NCBI RefSeq assembly: GCF_035594125.1
Contig: NW_026973713.1
Coordinates: forward strand, 242,501 to 306,500
DNA from: Scylla paramamosain
Lineage: Eukaryota; Arthropoda; Malacostraca; Decapoda; Portunidae
Reading direction: 5' to 3'
DNA length: 64,000 bases
In this document: positions 41,032 through 54,132 of the stretch, piece after piece
Layout of the letters: every line of letters begins with the position of its first letter
How positions within the stretch are numbered: the stretch's first letter is position 1
Notes under the pieces: model-generated
What the model saw: the letters and a program-made list of their open reading frames with translations, nothing else
The model's database searches: none
Told to the model about the DNA's origin: nothing
Made by a program: the position numbers and the translations under genes

Positions 41032-43103
41032 CCTACTAAACACGCCACCTACAAATTCTCTGTCAATATACCACGCGTATAAAATTAATAATCTTCCACC
41101 TTGTATACAGGTGCCATCAATCTCCCCCTGCAAGCTGTGAGTTATCCCGCACTCTACGCGCCAGTAATGAAAAATAAGGAGGCTGTGGCGTCCAGGTTGG
41201 TGGGAGATGCATCGCGCCATCACATGCACACACTGACACGGCACGAGCAAGGGGAACGTGTGTGTACATGCTGCTTCGTGTTTGTGAGTTATGAGAGTTT
41301 TCTTTGGCTATTTTACTGTGTTAATGCTGCAGTTTATGACACTAAAAAGCACTGTATGTAACTATAACAGGCATCTACGATAAAGAAAATAGATCTTTTT
41401 TTTTTCACTGTAATGCGCTAAACTTTGCAACACAAAGTACTGCACACAATTTTAATAATCACATACGTATGTACAAGACAGCAAATTACAGTAGAAGAAT
41501 TTTTTTTTTTCCATTATGTAATGAAGGGAAGGAAATGAGAGAGTAGTTCATCATACAAAGCTGTGTGTCATAAGCAGTGAACAAGCTTAATCACAGACCT
41601 GTTATCAAAGGCCACACTGATAATTAGTTTGGGTTAAATAATAATTAAATCCCAATAAATAATAATTAAAATCCCAATAAAGACCTAGAAAACTACAATG
41701 ACTATTACTACAGCCTGTGAAATGTTGCGATAAGACGTAGAAATGTTTGATAATGTTGTGCGTCCTCATCTAAGTCAGATTCAGTGGGGACACGTTCTCC
41801 CTGGCCGTCCTTGTCCACATGTCACATTCGGTGCAGTTCAAACTGAAGTAAAAAATGCACCAGTTTTGTTCGCGTGACAATGGTCAGGGTCAGACTGCGC
41901 TGTGTCTTGTGTCTCCACGAATGCCTCTGGCTGCTTCAATTGATTGGTTCGTTTTTCTTCCTCTTTTTTTATTCATTTTATTTATCTACTTATTTCTTTT
42001 TCTTTTTTTTGTTGTGGTTAGTGGAAGACATGCCTGTGTTAAGTACTGTGACAGGTGGGGAGGTGTTGTGATGCACCTGTACTCCACACTCAGGTGATGA
42101 AGTAACAAATATACATTTGTACCTTAATAACAAATCGTAATTTAACCACTTAATCATAGCGACAAAATAAAAAAAAATAAATAAATAAAATTAAAAGTCT
42201 AGAGTTGAACAACAGTGTGTTATGTAAGTCAGTAAACAAATGACAGCTTTGGTAGCAAGATAAAAACAAAAAAGTGTTGCAGTTTTATACGGTAATCGTA
42301 GTGAATATCCTTCCCAACATGAAAAAAAAACCCCAATGGCTATGTCTTATATGAATTAATTTTATTTAGTCCACCAGCCGTTCCTTGGAATCCACTCCAG
42401 GGTGACTATAACAAGTTTGCATTGGCTCCGGTTCCTAATAGTCTCCTCCTCCATACTGGATCCCTGTCGCCCCCCCTCCCCTTATCTCCCTGAAGCATTC
42501 CAACACTGTCTTGCTATCTGATGAGGCACTACACACTACTTTAGTCAGCACAACACTTCACACAGAGTTAAATATCCTTATTTCCACGTTCCTGATCCTA
42601 CCGTAACAATATACATGAATACCCAGTTTTATGTGTGGCAAGAGGACTCTTCTATAATTATTATAAGAAGGAATAAAAAAAAAAGCCGTTGAGGACAAGA
42701 GACTTTATGGCGCACAATATTTCACAGAGACACGAGTGTTCATTTTTCCGTGTCTCTTCAGCATACATACAGATGAGGGGCGCTGCACTAAGGGGACGTG
42801 ACTGGATGAGCGCGGGTAGGGTGGCCATGAATGCGGTGGAATGGCGGCCCTGATGGTGGTCATCCACCCATTAAGTGTTCCCCGCCCCTCAACTAAGAGA
42901 ATGAAAAGCAAATAAAAAAACAGTTTTTTTTTAATATTGACCCATAAATAATTCATCGTTACCTGGACACTTTTAAGTCTCAACACACTGCCGGTGGCTG
43001 GGACCACCAAACACTGATGCTGAGGCACGCTAAAAAGGCAATCACAGGTCAGTACCCCTCTACACTAGGATATTTAAGCTTCCGAGTATAATAATAACAG
43101 CTT
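41030..43103. other. Unique AT-rich DNA, no gene seen
   Basis: A 21-22 bp motif (AATAATTAAA(A)TCCCAATAAA) is repeated twice at 41640-41683. No exon is supported. Confidence 0.5.

Positions 43104-43169
<66 letters not shown>
43104..43169 (+). repeat. (CT)n microsatellite
   Basis: About 33 CT units. Confidence 0.95.
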
Positions 43170-44647
<1,478 letters not shown>

Positions 44648-44751
44648 ACTTCTATTTCCACATAAATAATTTATATTTCCACAAATAATAAGTAATAAGT
44701 TAGTGGAATAAAAAAAACAAAACAGCGAAGCAGCATTATTTTTCTCCCCAG

Positions 44752-44830
44752 CAGACTTGATGACGTCAGCCATGATGGCGACGCGCACCGCTGCCAACAC
44801 ACCCCGAGACATCACCGTCCTCTACAAAAG
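44752..44830 (+). CDS. Candidate first coding exon, unrecognised
   Basis: A TATTTTTCTCCCCAG acceptor precedes a 79 nt segment ending ACAAAAG|GTACTG. From the ATG at 44760 it reads MTSAMMATRTAANTPRDITV and continues LYK, leaving two bases for the next exon. The base composition is coding-like against an AT-rich setting. No partner exon was found and the protein is not recognised. Confidence 0.3.
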
Positions 44831-46307
44831 GTACTGTCGAAATGGAATGGAAAATAAGAGGAGAAGAGAGTGCGGATATCCATTCATCAACAACGCAATC
44901 GTGACATAATCTGATTTACGCTAAAATGAGACTTGTTGAGGGGAACAGTTACTGCGCAGCTGGTTCTCCACTAGCATAGATAACCACCATCAGATCAATC
45001 AGTACTACACCACTGCTATAGTATCTTCCTTACTTAACAGATAATGCCAATGGAACAGTTAAGCTGAACAAACATCGAATAAACACCACAAAGTAACGAG
45101 CCAGAGGGAGGGAGCTTTAAAAGTCGAGGAGACGAGATCCTTCTATCCTTCTCCCTTTCCTCTCTCCCACTTTAATCAGCATGAACACGTATCTTTTACT
45201 TCGAAAGTAGAGATTCAGAATAAGATTTGCACGTGCTTCTGTCACTTCACACATAGCAAATAAGCAGTACTTATGGCAGAATTCCATTAGTCTTATTACC
45301 TACGTGTTATATTTGCATCGACATTTAAGGGTGCCAACATATCCGAAATACGATTCAGCGCTGGCAAATATTGTAATGCCTTAAAAGTACATTTTTACAA
45401 TCTTCTTCACTCTGAACAACAAAATGAATGAAACGACTAAATACAGTAGTGAGTGGTACGGCAGAACATCGTTTGAGACACACTGAAATAGAATATACGA
45501 AATAGAAAATGGAAGCAGAGCACAGATGTATCGCAAAGGTTGGTACTCCTGTCCGCTACCGCTTGTTCCGTCATTTCGCTCTTCCGATAGTCACCACCAC
45601 CACTGTTTTCCCACTGTAACGATCAGAATACTATGCCCGATTTGTACTCAGTGACGTTGTAATTGCTTGATAAGCATGTATGTAATGAGTGGATTCACGT
45701 GGAGGTGGGGAAGCGAGGGTGTGCGAGGTGATTTACGAACCTGCCGAAACAGGGAAGCCAGAGAGCAGTTGCGCGCCTGACCTCTCATGCCCCTGCCTGC
45801 CTACTTCCACCAGTACGCCTGTCCGCCTATATTTCCTATATGTATTGCTGTTTACTCGCCTTCGTGAAATACAGCTAGAGAGCGTGCGTGTGGGTTTTCT
45901 TCCTGCCCCCTACTTCCAACGTAACACCACTCCCTGCAATCACACCTACCTTGCACATGTACGATATTGCCTCTGGGATCATTAAGTTTAATAAGCAACA
46001 AAACATTAACATTAATTACAACTCCCAGAGAGCTTCAAGAGTCCAGACAAGACGTTACCAAACAAGCCTACCCACTAACTACCCGCATAGTTCTCACTCC
46101 TTCACCTCAATTTAACTCATACTACGGTGGAAATCAAGACAAATCTCACCTTCTGTTTCCACAACGTAAAGGCCCACACGTCCATCACCATATATCGTCA
46201 CGAGGGTTCTTTCACGCTCACTCAGTACAAAGCAACAGCACTACGCATCGCCGCTGCTACCTGAGACTGCAGGGAGGCGCCGGCGAATGACTGCGGCTTG
46301 TGCCCAC
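44831..46307. other. Unique DNA, no gene seen
   Basis: Ordinary composition without repeats. Open frames at 45689-46290 show no motifs or splice support. Confidence 0.5.
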
Positions 46308-46367
46308 CTGTGACGTAATTCTCGGATGGACATGTGCAGGGCTACCAACTCTTCCACCACGACATAC
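46308..46367 (-). CDS. Candidate 60 nt exon or second ratchet-type splice site
   Basis: On the minus strand CACCTTCCGCAG|GTATGT gives a 3' splice site fused to a good 5' splice site, and CACAG|GTGGGC lies 60 nt downstream. One frame reads [19 protein letters not shown] without a stop, which looks like real protein. It is therefore either a short coding exon or a recursive site like the one at 24338. The protein is not recognised. Confidence 0.33.
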
Positions 46368-46506
46368 CTGCGGAAGGTGAACGTTTATCTGTAAATGTAT
46401 GATTACAGATAAAGGATATACATACATGCAATACATACATATACATACATACATACATTCATATGGCAGTGTCAAAAGTATATATATTGAAACATGAAAC
46501 TGACCC

Positions 46507-46691
<185 letters not shown>

Positions 46692-46895
46692 GTCTAGTCC
46701 TTTGCTCCACTATGATCCCCCGTCCTACCCTTCCCCTTTCCCTCCTACCCTCCTACTCCCACACACGCTCGTCCTAGGCTTGGAAGCACAATGTCTGCAC
46801 GAATTAACTCAAACAAAAGTCATCTGTCATCTACCACGTCAAAGCTTTCAATACCTAACACCAAACATTATTCCAAAGTACACACAGATCCAGAA

Positions 46896-46905
46896 CACAC
46901 ACACA

Positions 46906-46945
<40 letters not shown>
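46896..46945 (+). repeat. (CA)n microsatellite
   Basis: About 24 CA units with one CAGACA break. Confidence 0.93.
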
Positions 46946-46947
<2 letters not shown>

Positions 46948-47048
46948 GTCAAGCATACATCTCAGAGTTGTCAAGACAAGATAAAATTTTTTTTGATAAC
47001 GAAGGTAATGATATTATGACGGAAATGAAGCTACGTTAAAGTAAATTC

Positions 47049-47049
<1 letters not shown>

Positions 47050-47125
<76 letters not shown>
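47050..47125 (+). repeat. (CT)n microsatellite
   Basis: About 38 CT units, facing a (GA)n array 64 bp away. Confidence 0.95.
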
Positions 47126-47130
<5 letters not shown>

Positions 47131-47186
47131 GGTGTTTTTCCGTTCCTCTGTTAATTCCTGATTATATAGATGGGAAATATCTGCTA

Positions 47187-47188
<2 letters not shown>

Positions 47189-47254
<66 letters not shown>
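47189..47254 (+). repeat. (GA)n microsatellite
   Basis: About 33 GA units, complementary to the array at 47050-47125. Confidence 0.95.
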
Positions 47255-47257
<3 letters not shown>

Positions 47258-47706
47258 CGTACACTGACACTAAATAAACAGTGTTTGCATAACAATTTTC
47301 AACCGCACTCAAACTGAACACTGGTTTCATCGCATGTTGCACGACGATATCAAACCTACACTCCACAGAAATAAAATAAACCAAGCACTGAAACCACACA
47401 TTTCTTTTTCCTGCATACCACATTTTGTCTCAGAAAACGTAACGAGGTGCTACGTGTATCCACTGGGCTGAGTTATTCCACATAGAAACTTTTATGAAAA
47501 CAAAAACAACAAGAAAACATCACGCTAAGAAAATGGCAGCTATGGTGTGAGTTGAGGTGACAAATCGTTAAATTAATTGTTTCTAACCCACTGGCAAACC
47601 ACACTGTAAAGAAACCATTAGACATTTGCTAATAGCTGGCTTTACTGTAAATTATCTGGGCCTGTTATAGTAATGATAATCCCTTGTTTTTGTACCTTCA
47701 TGAAGT

Positions 47707-47940
47707 TCATGCTGCCTTGTAGAATTCCCCATCGTGGCTATCCAACTGGGAGAGGTGTAGGAGATAGCGTTATAGGTAGAGAAATGTACGCACAAGTGGT
47801 GACAGATGTATGAAGGACTGTCAGGAGTTTGATGCTGCCTTGTAGAACTTCCATCATGGCCATTGAAAAGGAGAGAGCGTTAGGTATAGAAAGAGATACT
47901 AGAAATGCACAGGCGGTGACAGACGTAGGAAGGGTTGGTA
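47707..47940 (+). repeat. Diverged tandem duplication of ~118 bp
   Basis: Both halves begin TGCTGCCTTGTAGAA and share CATGGC/CGTGGC, GAGAGCGTTA/GATAGCGTTA and GTGGTGACAGATGTA/GCGGTGACAGACGTA with small indels. Neither codes for anything recognised. Confidence 0.7.
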
Positions 47941-48029
47941 GTCCTGTCTTGTCACAGCTTGTCACACTGTCCTCCCTCAATACCTCCCTCCTTCTCTTCC
48001 TCTCTCACTCTCTCTCTCCCTTCCCTCCC

Positions 48030-48980
48030 AGACTGGTGCCTTTCAACGTGAAATATTTTCTGTATTTAAATACTAAAGAAGATGTTCATTCAGCGTCAAA
48101 GTTTTCGGTGACACCAAATATTTGTCAGAGCATATATTGTGATGGGATCCTAACATTGCAGCACACATGGACGGATAGATGGCAAATGCAATTTAATATC
48201 AATAAATGCAAAGTGCTTAGCGTAGGTAGAGGAAACCCACACAATAGGTACACATTAGACAACCAAACTCTGGTAGGTACAGGGTACGAGAAAGATTTAG
48301 GAGTTATAGTTAGCTCTGAACTCCGTCTAGGGAAACAATGCATAGAAGCCAGAAACAAGGCAAATAGGGTACTAGGATTCATTTTTAGGAGTGTTAAAAG
48401 TAGAAGGCCGGGAGTAATATTAAAGTTATACTTGGCGCTGGTCAGACCTCATCTAGACTACGCTGTGCAGTTCTGGTCCCCACATTACAGGAAAGATATA
48501 GGTCTATTAGAATCAGTACAGAGGAGAATGACTAAAAGGATACAGGGGATGAGGAGTATTCCTTACGAGGCGAGGTTGAAGCTGTTAAATTTACATTCTT
48601 TAGAGAGACGTAGGTTAAGAGGGGACCTGATAGAAGTCTTTAAGTGGTATAAGGGTTTTAACAAGGGAGATGTAAGCAAAATTCTTAGGATCAGCAACCA
48701 GGGTAGAACAAGAAATAACGGGTTCAAGCTTGAAAAATTTAGGTTTAGGAAGGAGATAGGAAAAAATTGGTTCTCAAATAGAGTGGTAGATGAGTGGAAC
48801 GGACTCAGTAATCATGTTGTTAGTGCTAGGACACTAGAGAGCTTTAAGAGAAGATTAGACAAGTTTATGGATGGGGATAACAGATGGAAATAGGTAGGTG
48901 TGTTTCATACAGGGACTGCCACGTGTAAGCCTGGTCGCTTCTTGCAGCTTCCCTTATTTCTTATGTTCTTATGTTCTTAT
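48030..48980 (+). pseudogene. CR1/L2-type non-LTR element, 3' end of the RT
   Basis: The coding part ends at 48893. It reads MQFNINKCKVLSVG, LGVIVSSELR, LYLALVRPHLDYAVQFWSP, SLERRRLRGDLIEVFKWYKG and ends LESFKRRLDKFMD, the usual RT thumb and C-terminal region of CR1/L2-like elements. At 48095-48110 a KFADDTK-like active site is changed and out of frame, so the enzyme is dead. A short 3' UTR ends in TTCTTATG octamers (48958-48980), as CR1-type elements do instead of poly(A). The 5' part is missing; the open frame to 47829 is read-through from unrelated DNA. Confidence 0.85.
48958..48980 (+). repeat. Octamer 3' tail (TTCTTATG)n
   Basis: Nearly three copies of TTCTTATG end the element; CT repeats start right after. 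Confidence 0.85.
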
Positions 48981-49020
<40 letters not shown>

Positions 49021-49096
49021 TTTTCCTTTGTATTTCTTCGTTTCTTTAATTTCTGTTCCTTTGTTTACTTTTTTGCTCTTTTCATTCCTTTTCTTC

Positions 49097-49134
<38 letters not shown>

Positions 49135-49336
49135 GATTATAGTAGTAATCGTGAAGAGAGGGAGAAGAGGCAGGTAGAGAAGGAGAGGAAGAGAGGGAGG
49201 AAGAGGAGGAAGGGAGGGATGAGGAGGTGCTGAGAAAGAGTTAGGAAGAGGGAAGGAGGAAAGGAGGGAATCAGGAGGGATTTAGTCGAGAAAGATGGAG
49301 GTAAAAGTGAGGGAAGGAGCAGTTTTCTACTTACCC

Positions 49337-49380
<44 letters not shown>

Positions 49381-49900
49381 ATAATATAAAACTTTCCCTC
49401 CACGTTTATTACTACATATCATAATTTTCCTCTCAGTTTCCTCTCTCATTTGTCCTCTCATCTTTTTCCCCCTCTCATTTTTCCTCGCCCATCTTCTTTT
49501 TTCCCCTCACTTTCCTTCTCACCATCTTTTCTGTAACTTTTTTTTTACATTTCTCCTTTTCCCCTTTCTTTGTTAAATTTCCCTCTTTTTTCCTTGTTTC
49601 CTTTTATTTTAACTTTATTTTTCCATCACCTTCAATTCACTTTCATATTTCCCCCTCATACTCTCAATTCCCCTCACTTTCCCCTTATTTTCTCACCTGG
49701 TTTTGCCATCATCATAATCATCTCTTTATTGCCTCTTATCCTTTCCTTCCCCTCTCTCTCCCTGTCGTCCTTCTTACCTATTCCCCTCTGTCTCCCCTCT
49801 CCCTCTCCCCTCACCTCTCCCCTCACTCATAACTCACCTGTTCTCTCTCCTTAACTAGGCGCCTGGAGTGTCTCAAGCTCCCCGGGACAATGCTGGCGAG

Positions 49901-49979
<79 letters not shown>

Positions 49980-50201
49980 GGGGAGGAAGATGAAAGAGGG
50001 AAAGAGGAATGATGGTAAGTGGGGAGGAGGAAGTGGGGGAATTTTGACGGTATTGTTGGCATGTCTTAATAATGAGAAAGAGGAAAAAGCTTGGTGATGG
50101 GGTGAGGGGAGGAGATGAGGGGAAAAATGTGGGGAAAGGTCAGATGCATTTATTAGTTACTGGGATAGGAAAAAAATTAAGACGTGTAGGTGTTTGGTTC
50201 A

Positions 50202-50266
<65 letters not shown>

Positions 50267-50950
50267 AGAGGTGAAGGCGAGGGGAAAGATTTGGGTGAGG
50301 GGAAGAGCAAAGGGAGAAGAAAGAAGAGAGGAGGAAAAGACGGGAGCAGGAGGGAGAGGGGAGAGGGGAGAGGGGAACAGCACTATGGAGTTATATATCT
50401 CCTGGTCATTCCCCTCTCCTTCCCCTTTCCCCTCTCTCTTCCCCTCTCACTCCCCTCTCCCATGACATTTGTGGTGTGGGCGGCTCTGTGTTTGTCGATT
50501 CCAAACCTCTACTACCTCCCCTCACTCCCCTCTCACTCCCCTCTCATTCCCATCACTCCTTTCCATTTACATATTTCGAACAATTTTCCCCTCACTCCTT
50601 AATTCCCTTTAAATTCTCCTTAATTTTTGGCATCCTGTTCCCTCAACTCATCCCTCCTTAAGTTACTAAGCAAAGGGCAGAAGGGGAAAAGAAGGGAAAA
50701 GGGAAACTACTCCTTATTGCTCTGAAAAGAAGAACAAGGAGAATGATAGGAGGAGGAGGAGGAGGAGGAGGAGGAAGGGATGGAGGAGGAGGAGAGAGGA
50801 GAGAGGAGAGATGGAATGAAGATTGATGGGAAGGAGGGAAGGGAGGGAGATACAGGTGGTGGAAGGAGAGAGAGAGAGAGAGAGAGAGAGAATTCCAACC
50901 CTCTCTTTCACCCTCCCATGCGGTCGGTAGGTAGAAGCAAGAAATTGAGT

Positions 50951-51008
<58 letters not shown>

Positions 51009-51307
51009 GAGGAGGAGGAGGCAGCCGCAGGAAACTGACGGACAAATGAACAAAGTTAAGACAAATTGGAGTCAGGGAAGTTTGCATATTATCTAGACTG
51101 CTGACGTTTGTACAGAGATGCTGCGAGGAGGAGGAGGAGGAGGAGGAGGATTGGTGGTTAGGTGGAATGTAAAAAGACTCGCGCTGACACTGAAGAGAAG
51201 GAATATGAGGAAGAGGTGGAGGAGGAGGAGCAGGAGCAGGAGGAGGAGGAGAAGGAGGAGGAGGATATAGACAAGGTGAAATGAGATGAAACCTGATGTT
51301 GAAATGA

Positions 51308-51336
51308 TCCTCCTCCTCCTCCTCCTCCTCCTCCTC

Positions 51337-51392
<56 letters not shown>
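51308..51392 (+). repeat. (CTC)n to (TAC)n triplet array
   Basis: About 10 CTC units change to about 18 TAC/ACT units at 51339. Confidence 0.93.
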
Positions 51393-51393
<1 letters not shown>

Positions 51394-51562
51394 TCACCAC
51401 TAAACCTTAACACTCACCCTTCTTCCTTCCCTCTCCCTTTTGCTATCTCCCCTCCCTTCCCCTCTTTTCCTCCCCTTTCTCTACTGTCCCTTCTTCCTTC
51501 CCTTCTCACCTCCTCGATAACAGTAATGAGAGAAGAAGTAATTAAAACATGAGGACTTTCCC

Positions 51563-51609
<47 letters not shown>

Positions 51610-52159
51610 AAGTGAAGGAAATGACTCCACGCAACTCCACTTCCTTCTCTTCTTTCTCTTCCTCTCTCCCTCAATCTCTCTCACATTTCCTTCCTTCCAC
51701 TTCCCCTCACCTCCCTCATAAGGCTTTCTCCCTCCCGACTCCCCTCTCCCCCTTTACCCCTCCTTTCCCTCTTCCCAATCACATCTTCTCCTTCCATCAC
51801 TTCCCTTCTCATCAGTTTTTCTCGCTTCTCTCTTCTACCATTTTCGCTCTCACATCCCAAATATCCTCTCTTCCTCATTGCCCTTTCTTCCTTTTCTCAT
51901 CTTCTCATTAGCCCTCTTCCTCCTTCTTTTCCTCCTGTAAATTAATGTTCCTATCTATAATGATAAAACAACAATTAAAATTCTCATCAATAAGAAATTA
52001 AGTGAAATAAGAAGTAGTTTTTATGCTCATGAAGTAAAATACAAACTTTCCTTACGAGATGATATTACAAAACTTAATTAAAATACAGATAGAGAAACGG
52101 AGATGGAAGAAAGAAGTGTAAGCAAAACCTGTAATTATCTGTACCTGAGGGGACCTAAT

Positions 52160-52358
52160 GGACGCTCACACCTGTTCACCTGTCCTATTAACCTAACTTA
52201 TTCTATCCACTTGTCCTATTTAATCCACTTGTATCATTTTCTTGACCTATGCACCTGTTCTATCCTTCTGTTCTGTTCTGTTCACCTGTCCTATCCACCT
52301 GTCCTGTCCACCTGTTCCACCCACCTGTGCTATTCTGTTCACCTGTCCACTCATTCAC
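52160..52358 (+). repeat. Degenerate CACCTGTCCTAT repeat
   Basis: Short units of 10-16 bp built on CACCTGT/CTATC recur; CACCTG itself occurs about eight times. The block lies just beyond the stop codon of the ORF on the opposite strand. Confidence 0.7.
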
Positions 52359-52360
52359 CT

Positions 52361-52984
52361 TTATGAGTAGCGGGGCCTCTTCTTCGGTGGCTCCTCATCA
52401 TCATCTTCTGAGCGCACTATGATGACGCTGTCCTCTTCCCTACACAGCCTCAGGTTCAGGCTAAAGGGGATTGAGAACAGTTTTAAAGGAGTCGAGTCTG
52501 AGGTTAAGTGAATCGAGTCAGAGTCAAAGGACACCGAATCTGAATTTAAAGGAGTCGAGTTTGCGTTTAAGGGGGACGAGTCCGAGTTAGAGGGAATCGA
52601 ATCCGAATTTTGAGGAATCGAATCCGAATTTTGGGGAACTGAATCCGAAGTTAAAGGAATCGAGTCTTCATGTGAGGGAGTCCGATCGCCCATCACGCCG
52701 CTGGACGAGGAAAGGAGACTGATCCACCAGGCCACTCCATTGGGCGGCCACTTCACTGCGTTACTCCACTGCCCCACCAGCGCCTGCACCCCCTCGGAGG
52801 AGACGTACCAGACCCGCGTAGGTCGCCACTCGGCCCAGTCGTCCCGCCTCTGGAAGAAAACCATATACCCCTCATCCTCTGACCTCATGGGCCACGTCGG
52901 GGGGGAGATGGTCGTGGAAGAGGACGAGGGCGGTGAGGTATTCGGGTCCTCAGAGAAAGAAGTGGACCTGGTTCTCTTTGGCAT
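52361..52984 (-). CDS. Unrecognised 207-residue protein with heptad repeats
   Basis: An intronless frame runs from ATG at 52984 (MPKRTRSTSFSEDPNTSPPS) to TAA at 52361. Seen: a Ser/Pro-rich N-terminus, a Trp/aromatic-rich middle (GYMVFFQRRDDWAEWRPTRV, then VKWPPNGVAWW, about residues 38-85) and about ten 7-residue repeats of the type SIPQNSD (about 95-170). The tail is acidic then basic, EDDDEEPPKKRPRYS, which could be a nuclear localisation signal. The repeats are 21 bp units in the DNA. The frame is far longer than chance allows in non-repetitive DNA with this composition, so I believe it is or was a gene. I recognise no family; a captured viral or transposon gene, or a lineage-specific gene, are both possible. 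Confidence 0.55.
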   Translation of the reverse strand: MPKRTRSTSFSEDPNTSPPSSSSTTISPPTWPMRSEDEGYMVFFQRRDDWAEWRPTRVWYVSSEGVQALVGQWSNAVKWPPNGVAWWISLLSSSSGVMGDRTPSHEDSIPLTSDSVPQNSDSIPQNSDSIPSNSDSSPLNANSTPLNSDSVSFDSDSIHLTSDSTPLKLFSIPFSLNLRLCREEDSVIIVRSEDDDEEPPKKRPRYS

Positions 52985-53017
52985 GTTGGTTTTCAAAGGA
53001 CTCGTCAAAGTGTTGTT

Positions 53018-53053
53018 CTGAAGGTGAATGTTAAAGTAAAACTCTCCTTTATA
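53018..53053 (-). promoter_or_regulatory. Possible TATA/initiator core promoter
   Basis: On the minus strand TATAAAG (53053-53047) lies 34 bp before the A of an arthropod initiator-like TTCAG (53022-53018). This would give a 5' UTR of about 35 nt before the ATG at 52984. Based on motif match and spacing only. Confidence 0.4.
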
Positions 53054-53054
53054 C

Positions 53055-54130
53055 TTTGTTTCTCCACATTTTCTCTACACTAGCTGGCTGTCTTGGTACA
53101 GGAGAGTGTGGGTGATAGCTGGGTTTTCAGTGCCTCCTTCACCCCTCTGCGTCTCACCTTCTACAGCAGAACCCTTCATTATTTACCAGTCTATTTTTCT
53201 GTATCTTGCTAGTTGTCTGTCTGTCTGTCTATCTATCTTTCTTCTATGTCTGTCTTTCTAGTTGTATGTCTGTCTACCTCTTTATCTATCTATCTAGAGA
53301 GCGGAAGTAGCTAAGAGGACCGGGAGATGAGGGGGTAGGTGACGGGAGGGGGAGAGTGGATGGAGGTAGGAGAGATGGGGAGAGTGAGGAGCAGAGGAGA
53401 GAGGAACGGGGCACGAGAAAAATGCAGGGAGATGATAGGCTGTCGTTGAGTCACCAGAGAGCGGACAGACGAACAAGAATAATGCACAATAAATTACTCC
53501 ACAACAAAGACAATATCAACATTGACCTTACTATCACTCCCGCATTACATTACACAACATTAAATATGCGCTGAGTCAGTGAGTAAGTAAGATAAGGTGA
53601 GGAAGTATGAATATTTTAAGTATTATCCTTCCTCCGGCAACGTGTATCTTTTGTCTCGACTGAAGCTTCGAAACACTAATTAAAACTCACAACAGCTCGT
53701 CTTTCCCACCTATACACACTCAAAAACTCACCTAAACCTCACTCAGATAACCACTTCACCCTTATATTCCACCTACAGCACTTCATGATCCTTAGTTGCA
53801 TTGAAATCGCCTGTAGAAGACTCACGCATCTGGTTCGCGCACATTCCGAACAAATGAGACAGTACCAAGGCCACATTCCGTTCACTTTCCTTCCTGCTCC
53901 TCACCGCGTGTGTTCCTGACCCTGTGCTCGTATTATCGCTAAATTCCCGCATCATCCTGCCTCTCCCAGCGATGGTCGGCTGTTTTACGTGTAGTGTAAG
54001 GTATAGTGATGTTGCCCTGAGTTTTTTTTTGTCAGTGTAGAGTATCTAGCATGCAAGTATTAGGGGTTTAAGTGAATCCACTGAATCTCTCTTTCAGATA
54101 GGTATTCCAGCACTGTTCTATTTTATATTG
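53055..54130. other. Unique DNA, no gene seen
   Basis: Short (TCTG)n/(TCTA)n patches lie at 53215-53300. Nothing coding is supported. Confidence 0.5.
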
Positions 54131-54132
54131 TC

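Larger units (their letters stand above)
48984..52360. other. Simple-repeat-rich DNA without a gene
   Basis: Plus-strand arrays: (CT)n 48984-49018; (GA)n 49100-49128, 49341-49378, 49903-49977, 50867-50891 and 50954-51004; (CA)n 50202-50264; (GGA)n near 50753, 51125 and 51220-51270; (GT)n 51567-51608. Pyrimidine-rich CCCTCTCC/CTTCC DNA lies between. No gene is supported. Confidence 0.7.
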
